From positions 496,001-560,000 of the forward strand of contig NZ_JAHXGQ010000005.1 of assembly GCF_019375475.1 (NCBI RefSeq): DNA of 64,000 bases, read 5' to 3'. Shown one piece after another: positions 7,420 through 16,369 of the stretch; position 1 is the stretch's first letter, and each line of letters starts with the position of its first letter. The notes beneath the pieces were generated by a model that saw only the letters and a program-made list of their open reading frames with translations, made no database searches and had not been told where the DNA came from. Origin of the DNA: Saccharothrix obliqua (GTDB lineage: Bacteria; Actinomycetota; Actinomycetes; Mycobacteriales; Pseudonocardiaceae). Position numbers and translations under genes: made by a program.

Positions 7420-7809
7420 ATGACCGACACCCGCGAACTGCTGGCGCTCGGCCGGGAGTTCCGCGCCGCCGGGAACCCGAGCCAGGCGGCCCGCTTCCTG
7501 GCGCAGGCGGCCGAGCACGCGCCGGCCGACCGCACCGTGCTGACCGAGCTGGCGCTGGCGCACTTCCAGTCCGCCGCGCTCGGCAAGGCCGAGGGCGTGC
7601 TGCGTGAACTGGTCGACCTCGACCCGTCCGACGGCTTCACCCGGCTGCTGCTCGGCCGCACCCTGAGCAGGCAGAGCAGGCACGAGGAGGCGCTGCCGCA
7701 GCTGCGCCTCGCCGTCGCGCTCACCCGCGACCCGGAGGTCGAGTCCGAGCTGGCCCGCGTCGAGCAGCGGGTCACCACAGACCGGGCGGCTCGTCCTCTT
7801 TCTCCTTGA
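7420..7809 (+). CDS. Tetratricopeptide-repeat protein
   Basis: A 129-residue all-helical protein with about three TPR-like units. Features include REFRAAGNPSQAARFLAQAA, LTELALAHFQSAALGKAEGV and RLLLGRTLSRQSRHEEALPQLR, each with the alternating small and aromatic residues of TPR helices. AGAGGAG precedes the ATG. It probably acts as a soluble scaffold; partners are not indicated. The 3' end overlaps the convergent alkyltransferase-like gene by 38 bp, so the two transcripts share antisense ends. Confidence 0.8.
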   Translation: MTDTRELLALGREFRAAGNPSQAARFLAQAAEHAPADRTVLTELALAHFQSAALGKAEGVLRELVDLDPSDGFTRLLLGRTLSRQSRHEEALPQLRLAVALTRDPEVESELARVEQRVTTDRAARPLSP

Positions 7810-8098
7810 CCGCCTCTTCCCAGCGGTACGTGCGCAGGTCGACCTTGCCGTCCCGGGCGACCACGCCCTCCTCGCGGAGCAGTTGGAGCTGCTCGTCCGC
7901 GATGTGCGGCGCGCACGTGCCGTTGGCCCGCAGCACCCGGTGCCACGGCAGGTCGTGCCCGTCCTGGTTCAGGACCTGCCCGACCAGCCGTGGCGAGGGT
8001 GCGCGGGACAGGTCGGCGACGTCGCCGTAGGTGGCGACCCGGCCGCGGGGTATCGACCGCACGGTCTCCCGCACCAACTCGTGCAACTCTTCTTCCAC
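7772..8098 (-). CDS. Alkyltransferase-like protein (MGMT family, Trp in place of Cys)
   Basis: This 108-residue protein is the DNA-binding/alkyl-recognition domain of O6-alkylguanine-DNA alkyltransferases. The active site PCHR is replaced by PWHRV (residues 51-55, W52). The helix-turn-helix segment VATYGDVADL and the Arg-finger region (PRLVGQVL) are present. Trp-type ATL proteins bind O6-alkylguanine without repairing it and hand the lesion to nucleotide excision repair, as known for fission yeast and E. coli homologues. Rv3204 of M. tuberculosis is the positional counterpart recalled. It overlaps the TPR gene tail-to-tail. Confidence 0.9.
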   Translation of the reverse strand: MEEELHELVRETVRSIPRGRVATYGDVADLSRAPSPRLVGQVLNQDGHDLPWHRVLRANGTCAPHIADEQLQLLREEGVVARDGKVDLRTYRWEEAVKEKEDEPPGLW

Positions 8099-8131
8099 CA
8101 GCCCAGCTTTCCACGCGCGGCGGCCCGCGGG

Positions 8132-9085
8132 TCAGCCGGTGTAGCCCGCGACGAGCTTGGTGAAGTCGTACGTGCCCTGGTTGGTCCCGCTACAGCTGTC
8201 GCTGGACCCGCCGCAGTTGCCCCGGTCCCGGTTGGTGGCCCAGAACGTGAAGCGGGACAGGTGCTTCTCGGTCGCCCAGTCGCGGATCGCGCGGAACTGC
8301 GCGGTGGTCACGGTCTCCTTGGTGTCGGTGATGCCGTTCATCGAGGACAACCCGCTGCGCCGGTACGCCTCGTCGTCCGACAGCCCGAACGTGGCCTTGA
8401 TGTGGTTTTTCAACCCGTCGACGGAAGACTTGGTGCCCGCCACGAGGTCGCTGGGCCCGCCGAAGTTGAACGGCATCACCGCCCACACGTCGACCGGCGC
8501 GCCGAGTTCCTTGGCCCGCGTGATCAGCCGGCGGCCCCACGTGTTCGGGCCGGACTTGGCGGTGGGCATGGTGATCACGTTGCGCACCGCCGGCTTGCGC
8601 TCCTTCACGATCTTCAGCGCGCCGAGCACGCGGTCCTGCGTGGTGTTGTTCTCGAACTCGGCCGCCTCGATGTCGATGTCGATCGCGGTGAGCTGGTAGG
8701 CGTCGATCACCTTCAGGTAGGCGTCCGCGAGCGCGCTCGCCGACGAGCAGAACTGGCCGAGCTTGCGACCGGCCCAGCCGCCGAACGACGGGACCACCTC
8801 ACCGCCCGCCGCGCGGATGTTCCGGATCAGCGTCGCGTCCGACCCGGTGAGCGGGCGGGTGCCGTCCCACGTCGGGTTGCAACCGCCGTCGGAGAGCACG
8901 AAGGCGAGCGTGAACGCCTTCACACCCGTCTGGTTCATCACCGCGACCGGGTCGACCCGCCCACCCCACTGGTACAGGTAGGGGGACGCCAGGACCGGGT
9001 CCGGCGCAGCCTGCGCGACCGGCGCGAGGGCCAGTCCGGACAGGCCGGCTGTCAGCACGATCGCCAACCGCCGCAAGGACTTCAT
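8132..9085 (-). CDS. Secreted GH18 chitinase-like protein
   Basis: A 317-residue protein with a Sec signal peptide (MKSLRRLAIVLTAGLSGLAL, cleavage near AQA-AP) and one GH18-type TIM barrel. The catalytic DxDxE signature is LTAIDIDIEAAEF. Two Cys residues near the C-terminus (NCGGSSDSC) may pair. The ATG with complement at 9083-9085 is preceded by CCGGAGGAACG, preferred over an upstream in-frame start. Enzymes of this type hydrolyse chitin or related N-acetylglucosamine polymers outside the cell. No carbohydrate-binding module is present. A DasR-like operator lies 43 bp upstream. Confidence 0.85.
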   Translation of the reverse strand: MKSLRRLAIVLTAGLSGLALAPVAQAAPDPVLASPYLYQWGGRVDPVAVMNQTGVKAFTLAFVLSDGGCNPTWDGTRPLTGSDATLIRNIRAAGGEVVPSFGGWAGRKLGQFCSSASALADAYLKVIDAYQLTAIDIDIEAAEFENNTTQDRVLGALKIVKERKPAVRNVITMPTAKSGPNTWGRRLITRAKELGAPVDVWAVMPFNFGGPSDLVAGTKSSVDGLKNHIKATFGLSDDEAYRRSGLSSMNGITDTKETVTTAQFRAIRDWATEKHLSRFTFWATNRDRGNCGGSSDSCSGTNQGTYDFTKLVAGYTG

Positions 9086-9127
9086 CGTTCCTCCGGAGTA
9101 CGGGGGCGGCGGGGGCGCACCTCTCAA

Positions 9128-9143
9128 AGTGGCCTGGACCACT
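9128..9143. promoter_or_regulatory. DasR-responsive-element-like operator
   Basis: AGTGGCCTGGACCACT matches the published DasR operator form ACTGGTCTAGACCACT closely, keeping the TGG and CCA arms in an imperfect 16 bp palindrome. It lies 43 bp upstream of the GH18 start. DasR is the GntR-type regulator of chitin and GlcNAc genes in Streptomyces, so control of this chitinase-like gene by amino sugars is plausible. It is 82 bp from the adnA start on the other strand. Confidence 0.65.
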
Positions 9144-9224
9144 GCGCATTGTCAAGACACCATACGAATTCCCGGTCGGGGTGCCCGAGCGTGCGCTGTC
9201 GTACCCGCGTGGTTCCATCGACGC

Positions 9225-12200
9225 ATGGCCGTGCACAGGGCTCCGCTGCTCGTGCGCCGGGAACGGGTCGCGCCCGCCCGGCGTGCCTGGAGCGCGCCCG
9301 CGCGGGCCGTGTTCGAGCACACCGGCGGTCCGCTGCGCGTGCTGGGCGGACCGGGCACCGGCAAGACGACGCTGCTCGCCGAGGTGGCGGCCGACCGCGT
9401 GCGGCGCGGCGCGCACCCGGAGAGCGTGCTGGTGCTGACGGCCAACCGGCGGGCCGCGGTCGCCGTGCGCGCCCACATCACCCGGCTGCTCACCGACACC
9501 GACGCGGGCCACGTGCTGCCCACCACCCAGGAACCGCTGGTGCGCACCGTGCACTCGTACGCGTTCGCCGTGCTGCGCGCCCGCGCGACGGCCGCCGGCG
9601 AACCCGCGCCACGCCTGCTCTCCGGTCCCGAGCAGCACGCGGTGGTCCGCGAACTGCTGGCGGGCGACGTGAGCCTGGGCGCGCCCGCCTGGCCGGAACG
9701 CCTGCGCCCCGCCCTCCCGCTGCCCGGTTTCGCGCACGAGCTGCGCGACCTGCTGCTGCGTGCCACCGAGCGCGGCCTCGCCCCGGAGGACCTGATCGCC
9801 CTCGGCCACGCCCACGGCCGCGACGAGTGGGTTGCCGCCGGCCGGTTCGGCGAGCAGTACGAGCAGGTCAACCTGCTGTCCGGCGCGGGGCTCGGCGTGG
9901 CGGAGTCCTACGACGCGGCCGAACTCGTCGGTGGCGCGCTGCTCGTGCTCGACACCGAACCGGACGTCCTGTCGGCCGAGCGCCGCCGCGTCCGCCACCT
10001 CCTCGTGGACGACGCCCAGCACCTCGACCCGTTGCAGCACGAGCTGATCTCCCGCCTCGGGGACGCCGCCGCCGAGTTCGTCCTGGCCGGCGACCCCGAC
10101 CAGGCGGTGTTCTCCTTCCGCGGCGCCGACCCGGTGCTGCTCGCCGACACCGACGTGCCCACCGTCGTGCTGCGCGAGGGTCACCGGATGGTCCCGGAGG
10201 TGCGTGCCGCCGTCGCGCGGCTCGCGGGCAGGCTGCCCGGCGCGTCGCCGACCCGCGACGTCGTGCCCGCGGCCGGTCGGGGTGACGTGCGCGTGCGGTT
10301 GTTCGCGTCCGCCGCGCAGGAGGCGAGCTGGGTGGCCGACCAGTTGCGCCGCGCCCACCTGATCGACGAGGTGCCGTGGTCGGAGATGGCCGTGGTGGCG
10401 CGCTCGACCACCCGGGTGCTGCCGGTGCTGCAACGCGCGTTGCTCGCCGCCGGCGTCCCGGTCGCCGTGCCCACCGAGGAGCTGCCGCTCGCGCGGCGGC
10501 CCGCCGTCGCGCCGTTCCTGGCCCTGCTGCGGTGCGCCGCCACACCCGGCAGCCTGGACGAGGACACCGCGGCGATGCTGCTGGCGTCCCCGCTGGGCGG
10601 CGCGGACCCGTTGGCGTTGCGGCGGTTGCGGCGCGGCCTGCGTCGGCTGGAGATGGCCGCGGGCGGCGACCGGCCCAGCGGTGAGCTGCTGGTCGAGGTG
10701 ATCGAGTCGGCCGACCGGCTGGCCGCCCTGGAGGACGCCGAGGCGCAGCCCGCGCGCCGCGTCGCCGACCTGCTCCGCCGGGCACGCGCGGCGATCGCCA
10801 AGGGGCAGAGCGTGGAGCAGGTGCTGTGGGACCTGTGGCAGGCCACCGGGCTGGAGAAGCGGTGGGTCGCGCAGTCCGCGCGGCACGGCACCGCCGGCGT
10901 GCAGGCCGACCGCGACCTGGACGCGATCGTGGGCCTGTTCGAGGCCGCCGCCAAGTACGTGGACCGGTTGCCCGGCGCGGGCGCGGACGGGTTCGCCGAC
11001 TACCTGGCGGCGCAGGAGATCGTGGGCGACACGCTCGCCGCGTCGGCGCCCACCGGCGAGGCCGTGACCGTCCTCACCGCGCACGCCGCCGCCGGTCGCG
11101 AGTGGACCGTGGTGGCCGTGCCCGGCGTCCAGGAGGGCAGTTGGCCCGACCTGCGGCTGCGTGGCTCGTTGCTCGGCGTGGAGCGCATGGTCGACGTGGT
11201 GTCCGGTGTAGGCGAGCAGGTGTCGGCGGTCGCGCCGCTGCTCGCCGAGGAACGCCGCCTGCTGCTGGTGGCCGCCAGCCGGGCACGCCGGGTGCTGCTG
11301 GTCAGCGCGGTGCGCGGCGAGGACGAGCAGCCGTCCCGGTTCCTGGACGAGCTGGAGGAGCTGAGCACCGAGGAGCGGGAACGCCCCACGCACACCCCGG
11401 AACGCGGCCTGGTGCTCGCCGAGCTGGTCGGCGAGCTGCGTCGCGTGGTGTGCGACGCGGAGGAGACCGAGGACCGCCGCGCGCGGGCCGCGACCCAGCT
11501 CGCCCGGCTCGCGGCGGCGGGCGTGCCCGGCGCGCACCCCGATTCCTGGTACGGCCTCGCCCCGGTGTCCTCGACCGATCCGCTGTGGACGGAGGACCAC
11601 ACGGTCAGCGTGTCACCGTCCACGGTGGAGGTGCTGGCGAAGTGCCCGGTGCGGTGGGTGGTGGAGCGGCACGGCGGGCAGGACCCGGCGGAGCTGGCGT
11701 CCATCACCGGCACCCTCGTGCACGCCCTCGCGCAGGCCGCCGCGGCCGGTGCGGACGAGCGCGAGCTGCGTGCCAAGCTGGCCGACGCGTGGTCCGCCGT
11801 GGACGCGGGCGCGCCGTGGTTCTCCCGCCGCGAGCGGCAGCGCGTGGAGCGGATGCTCGACACGTTCCTCACCTGGCTCGCGTCCAGCCGCGACCAGCTC
11901 ACCCAGGTCGCGGTCGAGGAGGAGGTCACGGTCGACGTGCCGCGTGCGGGCGGCGGGCCGTGGCTGCGGGTCAAGGGCCGCGTCGACCGGCTGGAGACCG
12001 ACCGCGACGGCCGGCCCGTCGTGGTCGACCTCAAGACCGGCAAGTCGCCGGTCACCAAGGAGGAGGCCCGGCAGCACCCGCAGCTCGCCGTCTACCAGCT
12101 GGCGTCGGCGCTCGGCGGGTTCACCCACCTCGGCCTGGGCACGGAACCGGGCGGCGCGCGCCTGCTGTACGTGGCGAAGGAGAACAAGAAGACCGGCGCC

Positions 12201-12383
12201 ACCGAGCTGGCGCAGGCGCCGCTGGACGAGCAGGGCGTCCGGGTGTGGCTGGAGGCGGTGCAGGCGGCGGCCGACGCCGGCGGCGGGCCCGAGTACACGG
12301 CGGTGGAGACGCCCGACTGCGACCGCTGCCCGGCGCGGACGTCGTGCCCCGTGCACGCGTCCGGGCGGCAGGTGGGGCAGTAG
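9225..12383 (+). CDS. adnA: Helicase-nuclease subunit AdnA
   Basis: A 1052-residue UvrD-like protein. Motor motifs include Walker A GGPGTGKTT (about residues 41-49), motif II LLVDDAQHLD and motif III GDPDQAVFSFRGAD. The C-terminal RecB-like nuclease contains GRVDRLE and VVVDLKTGK (about 920-937) followed by QLAVYQ. One Cys near residue 806 (AKCPVRW) and three in DCDRCPARTSCPVH at about 1031-1042 would form a 4Fe-4S staple, as in AddB. AdnA pairs with AdnB for end resection of double-strand breaks in mycobacteria. I chose the ATG at 9225; 32 upstream in-frame codons are promoter DNA. Length matches M. smegmatis AdnA. Confidence 0.93.
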   Translation: MAVHRAPLLVRRERVAPARRAWSAPARAVFEHTGGPLRVLGGPGTGKTTLLAEVAADRVRRGAHPESVLVLTANRRAAVAVRAHITRLLTDTDAGHVLPTTQEPLVRTVHSYAFAVLRARATAAGEPAPRLLSGPEQHAVVRELLAGDVSLGAPAWPERLRPALPLPGFAHELRDLLLRATERGLAPEDLIALGHAHGRDEWVAAGRFGEQYEQVNLLSGAGLGVAESYDAAELVGGALLVLDTEPDVLSAERRRVRHLLVDDAQHLDPLQHELISRLGDAAAEFVLAGDPDQAVFSFRGADPVLLADTDVPTVVLREGHRMVPEVRAAVARLAGRLPGASPTRDVVPAAGRGDVRVRLFASAAQEASWVADQLRRAHLIDEVPWSEMAVVARSTTRVLPVLQRALLAAGVPVAVPTEELPLARRPAVAPFLALLRCAATPGSLDEDTAAMLLASPLGGADPLALRRLRRGLRRLEMAAGGDRPSGELLVEVIESADRLAALEDAEAQPARRVADLLRRARAAIAKGQSVEQVLWDLWQATGLEKRWVAQSARHGTAGVQADRDLDAIVGLFEAAAKYVDRLPGAGADGFADYLAAQEIVGDTLAASAPTGEAVTVLTAHAAAGREWTVVAVPGVQEGSWPDLRLRGSLLGVERMVDVVSGVGEQVSAVAPLLAEERRLLLVAASRARRVLLVSAVRGEDEQPSRFLDELEELSTEERERPTHTPERGLVLAELVGELRRVVCDAEETEDRRARAATQLARLAAAGVPGAHPDSWYGLAPVSSTDPLWTEDHTVSVSPSTVEVLAKCPVRWVVERHGGQDPAELASITGTLVHALAQAAAAGADERELRAKLADAWSAVDAGAPWFSRRERQRVERMLDTFLTWLASSRDQLTQVAVEEEVTVDVPRAGGGPWLRVKGRVDRLETDRDGRPVVVDLKTGKSPVTKEEARQHPQLAVYQLASALGGFTHLGLGTEPGGARLLYVAKENKKTGATELAQAPLDEQGVRVWLEAVQAAADAGGGPEYTAVETPDCDRCPARTSCPVHASGRQVGQ

Positions 12384-12483
12384 CGGCGACTGGCGACCCG
12401 CGGGCGTCTCTGACACAGTCATTGGCCGGTCGCCGCCCCGCCCGCCGCGGGTCCCCGAAGATCTCGACGGCCGACATCGGAGA

Positions 12484-15400
12484 ATGCGAGTCGTGGCAGT
12501 GCCGGGTGCGGAGGGAGAACGGGCGAGCCCGTTCGAGGTGGCCGAGGCGCTCGGCCTGCCGAAACCCACCCCGGAACAGGCCGCCGTCATCGCCGCGCCA
12601 CCCGCGCCGGCCCTGGTCGTCGCGGGCGCGGGCGCGGGCAAGACGGAGACCATGGCGGCCCGCGTCGTGTACCTGGTGGCCAACGGCTTCGTCACGCCGG
12701 ACCGCGTGCTCGGTCTCACGTTCACCCGCAAGGCGGCCCGCCAGCTCGCCGACCGCGTCCGGGCCCGGCTGCGCCGCCTCGCCGGCTCGCCGCTGCTGGA
12801 CCGGCTCGACCCGGCGGGCGAGCGCCGTGCCGCCGTGCTCACCACCGAGCCGGTGATCCTCACCTACCACGCGTACGCGGGTCGCCTGGTCGGCGAGCAC
12901 GGCCTGCGGCTGCCCGTCGAACCCGGCGTGCGGCTGCTCACCGAGACCGCGTCGTGGCAGCTCGCGCACCGCGTCGTGACGACGTGGACGGAGGACATCG
13001 ACACCGACAAGGTCCCGGCCACGGTCACCGGCTACCTGCTGGCGCTGGCCGGTGAGCTGGGCGAGCACCTGGTGGAGCCGACCGACCTGCGCAAGCACGC
13101 CGAGTGGCTGACGACCGTGATCGAGTCGGCGCCCAAGACGGCCCGCCAGCGCGACGCGTTGCCGGAGAAGCTGAAGGACGTCATCAACGCCCAACAGCTC
13201 CGCGTGCACCTCCTGCCGCTGCTGGAGGCGTACCAGGCGCGCAAGCGGCGGGAAGCGGCGATGGACTTCGCCGACCAGATGTCGTTGGCCGCCCGCCTCG
13301 CCGAGAACCACCCGGAGGTGGTGCGTGGCGAGCGCGAGCGCTACGGCGCGGTGCTGCTGGACGAGTACCAGGACACCGGCCACGCGCAGCGCGTGCTGCT
13401 GCGGTCCCTGTTCGGGCGCGGCGAGCCGATGGCCGTGACGTCGGTCGGCGACCCGGCGCAGGCCATCTACGGCTGGCGCGGCGCGTCGGCGGCCAACCTG
13501 CCGCGCTTCACCCAGGACTTCCCGCCCGCCCGGGAGTTCGGGCTGCTGACCAGCTTCCGCAACCCGCCGGAGGTGCTGGCGCTGGCCAACGCCGTGTCCG
13601 CCCCGCTGCGCGCGTCCGGGCTGGACGTGGACGAGCTGCGTGCCCGTCCCGGCGCGGGTCCGGGCGACGTGCGCATCGGGTTGTTCGAGGACGTGCGGAC
13701 CGAGCTGGACTGGATGGCCGACGCCGTCGCCGCCCGGTGGGCGGAGCACGTGGAGCGCAGCGAGGAGCCGCCCACGGCCGCCGTCCTGGTCCGCCGCCGC
13801 GCCGACATGTCCGCCGTCGCCGCGGCCCTGCGTGAGCGGGACCTGCCGGTGGAGGTGGTCGGCCTGGGCGGTCTGCTGGACGAGCCGGAGGTGCGTGACC
13901 TGACCAGCGCGTTGCGCGTGCTGGTGGACCCCCTGGCCGGTACCGCGGCGGCCCGCCTGCTCACCGGCTCGCGCTGGCGCGTGGCCGCGGTCGACCTGGC
14001 CGCCCTGTGGCAGCGGGCGCGCGAGCTGGCGGGCGCGCCCAGCCGGCAGTCCGTGGTGGACGACCCGCTGGCCGTCATCGCCGACGCCCTGCCGGGTGAG
14101 CACGCGGAGCAGGCCGGGCTGGCCGACGCGTTGGACGACCCCGGCGACCCGGCGGCGTACTCGGCGGAGGGCTACCGCCGCATCCGCCGGCTGGGCGCCG
14201 AGCTGTCCGCCCTGCGCCGCCGCCTCGACCAGCCGTTGCCGGAGCTGGTCGCGGACGTCGAGCGCACGTTGCTGCTGGACATCGAGGCCATGGCCCGGCC
14301 CGGCGGCGTGGGTCGCGCGCACCTGGACGCGTTCGCCGACGTCGTGACGGACTTCGCGGCGGCCAGCCCGTCCGCCACGCTGCCCGCGCTGCTGGACTAC
14401 CTGCACACCGCCGAGCACGCCGAGGACGGCCTGGAGCCCGGTGAGGTGGAGGTCGCCCCGAACCGCGTGCAGATCCTCACCATGCACTCCGCGAAGGGGC
14501 TGGAGTGGCACATCGTCGCCGTGCCGCACGTGGTGAAGGACGTGTTCCCGGGGCGGAAGAAGACGTCGTGCTGGTTGAAGGCCGTGGCCGAGCTGCCCGC
14601 CGAGCTGCGTGGCGACGCCGAGGACCTGCCCAAGCTCCGCATACCCGGTGGCGCCAACCGCAAGGAGGTCGAAGAGGCCCTGGACCGCCACGCGGACGAC
14701 TTCGAGCAGCGCCGCCTGGTCGAGGAGCGGCGGTTGCTCTACGTCGCGTTGACCAGGTCCGAGCACAGCCTCCTCGTGTCCGGCCACTGGTGGGCGGAAA
14801 CCGGCGACAAGCCCAAGGGGCCCTCGGCGTTCCTGACCGAGCTGCGCGCGGCCGTCCAGTCGGCCGACCACCCGCCCGCCGACATCGTCCACTGGGCCGA
14901 CCCCCCGGCCGAGGACACCCCCAACCCCCTGGCCGCCCAGGCCAAATCAGCCACCTGGCCGGCCGACCCCCTGGGCAAACGCCGCGCCGCCGTGACCGAG
15001 GGGGCAACCCTGGTCCACGCCGCCCTGGACCGCCTCCTCGCCGAGCCCACCCCACCGGCCGCGCACCGCCGTCCGGCCACTCCGCCTGTCACTACGCCTT
15101 CGTCGCCCGACGCCTCGCCGACTGTCTCGCCCTCGTCGCCCAACGCCTCGCCTACTGTTTCGCCCTCGTCGCCCAACGCCTCGCCTACTGTTTCGCCCTC
15201 GCCCTCGCCGTCCGACGCCTCGCCGACCTCGCCCCCGGTGACCCCGCTGTCCGCCCCGCCGGTCACCGCCCACGCGGCCTCGCTGCCCGAGGTGCCGCTA
15301 CCCGAGCCCCCGCCCGATTTCGACCTGCCCCCGGACTCCGCCTTCGACCTGCCTCCGGACCCCGATTTCGACCTGCCGCCGGAACCCGACTTCGACCTGC

Positions 15401-16278
15401 CCCCGGAGCCGCCCGAGGACCTGGCGGACCTGCCGCCCGAGCACTCCGACGTGCCCCCGCCGGACCTGGCCCCGCCGGACCTGGCCCCGGCCCTGCTCGA
15501 CCTGGAGCCGCCCGCCGACCCGTTCCCCACCGAACACCCGGCGGCCTCGTCCGACCCGACCCCCTCCCAGCCGATCGCGTCCGCCGGCGCGGAGGACGGG
15601 GACGACCCGGAGGGCTGGGCCCGCGACGTGGACGTGCTGCTCGCCGAACGAGCAGCCGCCGCGGACCGCCGCGAACGCGTGGTCCTGCCCGAACACCTCT
15701 CGGTCAGCCAGCTCGTCGAGCTGGCCGCCGACCCGGACCAGCTGGCCCACCGCCTGCGCCGCCCGCTGCCGTTCCCGCCGAACCCGCTGGCCAGGCGCGG
15801 CACGGCGTTCCACACCTGGTTGGAGCAGCGGTTCGGCGCGACCCGCCTGCTGGACCTGGACGAACTACCCGGTGCCGCCGACGAGGGTGCGGCGCCGGAC
15901 ACCGATTTCGCACGCCTCCAAGAGGCGTTCCTGGCGAGCGAGTGGGCGGACCGGACACCACACGACGTGGAGGTGCCCTTCGAGGCCGAGATCGAGGGCA
16001 TGTCGGTGCGCGGCCGGATGGACGCCGTGTTCGCCGACCCGGACGGCGGCTGGACCGTGGTCGACTGGAAGACCGGTGCCGTGCCCGACGAACAACGCCT
16101 GCCCGCTCTGTCGGTGCAGCTGGCGGCGTACCGCCTGGCGTGGGCGGCGTTGTCGGACACCCCGGTGGAACGGGTCCGCGCGGCGTTCCACTACGTCCGC
16201 CACGACCACACCCTGCGCCCCGCCGACCTCCTGGACGCCGACGGCCTCCGCGCCCTGATCCGCTCGATCCCCACGTGA
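12484..16278 (+). CDS. adnB: Helicase-nuclease subunit AdnB with expanded linker
   Basis: A 1264-residue UvrD-like motor and nuclease. Visible are Walker A GAGAGKT (48-54), motif II DEYQDT (about 293), motif III GDPAQAIYGWRG and motif VI YVALTRSEHS. A C-terminal RecB-type nuclease carries GRMDAVF (about 1179), VVDWKTG (about 1193) and the QLAAY helix. It follows adnA by 100 bp and completes the dimer. It is roughly 170 residues longer than the M. smegmatis protein as I recall it. The difference lies in a Ser/Thr/Pro- and Asp/Pro-rich linker (about residues 855-1050) between motor and nuclease. The start is the ATG at 12484; a GTG at 12493 is possible. Confidence 0.93.
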   Translation: MRVVAVPGAEGERASPFEVAEALGLPKPTPEQAAVIAAPPAPALVVAGAGAGKTETMAARVVYLVANGFVTPDRVLGLTFTRKAARQLADRVRARLRRLAGSPLLDRLDPAGERRAAVLTTEPVILTYHAYAGRLVGEHGLRLPVEPGVRLLTETASWQLAHRVVTTWTEDIDTDKVPATVTGYLLALAGELGEHLVEPTDLRKHAEWLTTVIESAPKTARQRDALPEKLKDVINAQQLRVHLLPLLEAYQARKRREAAMDFADQMSLAARLAENHPEVVRGERERYGAVLLDEYQDTGHAQRVLLRSLFGRGEPMAVTSVGDPAQAIYGWRGASAANLPRFTQDFPPAREFGLLTSFRNPPEVLALANAVSAPLRASGLDVDELRARPGAGPGDVRIGLFEDVRTELDWMADAVAARWAEHVERSEEPPTAAVLVRRRADMSAVAAALRERDLPVEVVGLGGLLDEPEVRDLTSALRVLVDPLAGTAAARLLTGSRWRVAAVDLAALWQRARELAGAPSRQSVVDDPLAVIADALPGEHAEQAGLADALDDPGDPAAYSAEGYRRIRRLGAELSALRRRLDQPLPELVADVERTLLLDIEAMARPGGVGRAHLDAFADVVTDFAAASPSATLPALLDYLHTAEHAEDGLEPGEVEVAPNRVQILTMHSAKGLEWHIVAVPHVVKDVFPGRKKTSCWLKAVAELPAELRGDAEDLPKLRIPGGANRKEVEEALDRHADDFEQRRLVEERRLLYVALTRSEHSLLVSGHWWAETGDKPKGPSAFLTELRAAVQSADHPPADIVHWADPPAEDTPNPLAAQAKSATWPADPLGKRRAAVTEGATLVHAALDRLLAEPTPPAAHRRPATPPVTTPSSPDASPTVSPSSPNASPTVSPSSPNASPTVSPSPSPSDASPTSPPVTPLSAPPVTAHAASLPEVPLPEPPPDFDLPPDSAFDLPPDPDFDLPPEPDFDLPPEPPEDLADLPPEHSDVPPPDLAPPDLAPALLDLEPPADPFPTEHPAASSDPTPSQPIASAGAEDGDDPEGWARDVDVLLAERAAAADRRERVVLPEHLSVSQLVELAADPDQLAHRLRRPLPFPPNPLARRGTAFHTWLEQRFGATRLLDLDELPGAADEGAAPDTDFARLQEAFLASEWADRTPHDVEVPFEAEIEGMSVRGRMDAVFADPDGGWTVVDWKTGAVPDEQRLPALSVQLAAYRLAWAALSDTPVERVRAAFHYVRHDHTLRPADLLDADGLRALIRSIPT
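15100..15198 (+). repeat. 33 bp tandem repeat inside adnB
   Basis: Three head-to-tail 33 bp units lie at 15100-15132, 15133-15165 and 15166-15198, encoding SSPNASPTVSP-like 11-residue units. Units 2 and 3 are identical in DNA, and unit 1 differs at a few bases. A degenerate fourth partial unit follows. Identity at synonymous positions shows recent slippage or duplication; reading frame is kept. Confidence 0.92.
15319..15411 (+). repeat. 24 bp degenerate tandem repeat inside adnB (FDLPPxxD)
   Basis: Four in-frame units begin at 15319, 15343, 15367 and 15391, encoding FDLPPDSA, FDLPPDPD, FDLPPEPD and FDLPPEPP. These make an acidic, proline-rich spacer next to the Ser/Thr-Pro repeat. Units vary at third positions, so this array is older than the 33 bp array. 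Confidence 0.85.
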
Positions 16279-16303
16279 GCCGCTTGCTCCCCACGTGAGC
16301 CGC
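16268..16303 (+). repeat. 20 bp-period duplication at the adnB stop
   Basis: TCCCCACGTGAGCCGC occurs at 16268-16283 and again at 16288-16303. The first copy includes the adnB TGA stop. The following 70 bp to the next gene carry no other recognisable feature. Confidence 0.8.
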
Positions 16304-16369
16304 GTTCGCCCCTCGGCCCGGGCCGTTCAGCGCTCGACTCGTGTTCGTTGTCCTCGACGCGAGCCGCGT

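Noticed and set aside
7883-10285. 800-codon rightward open frame
   Set aside because: It is Arg/Pro/Gly-rich and runs antisense through the ATL and GH18 genes and out of frame through adnA. It is a high-GC shadow.
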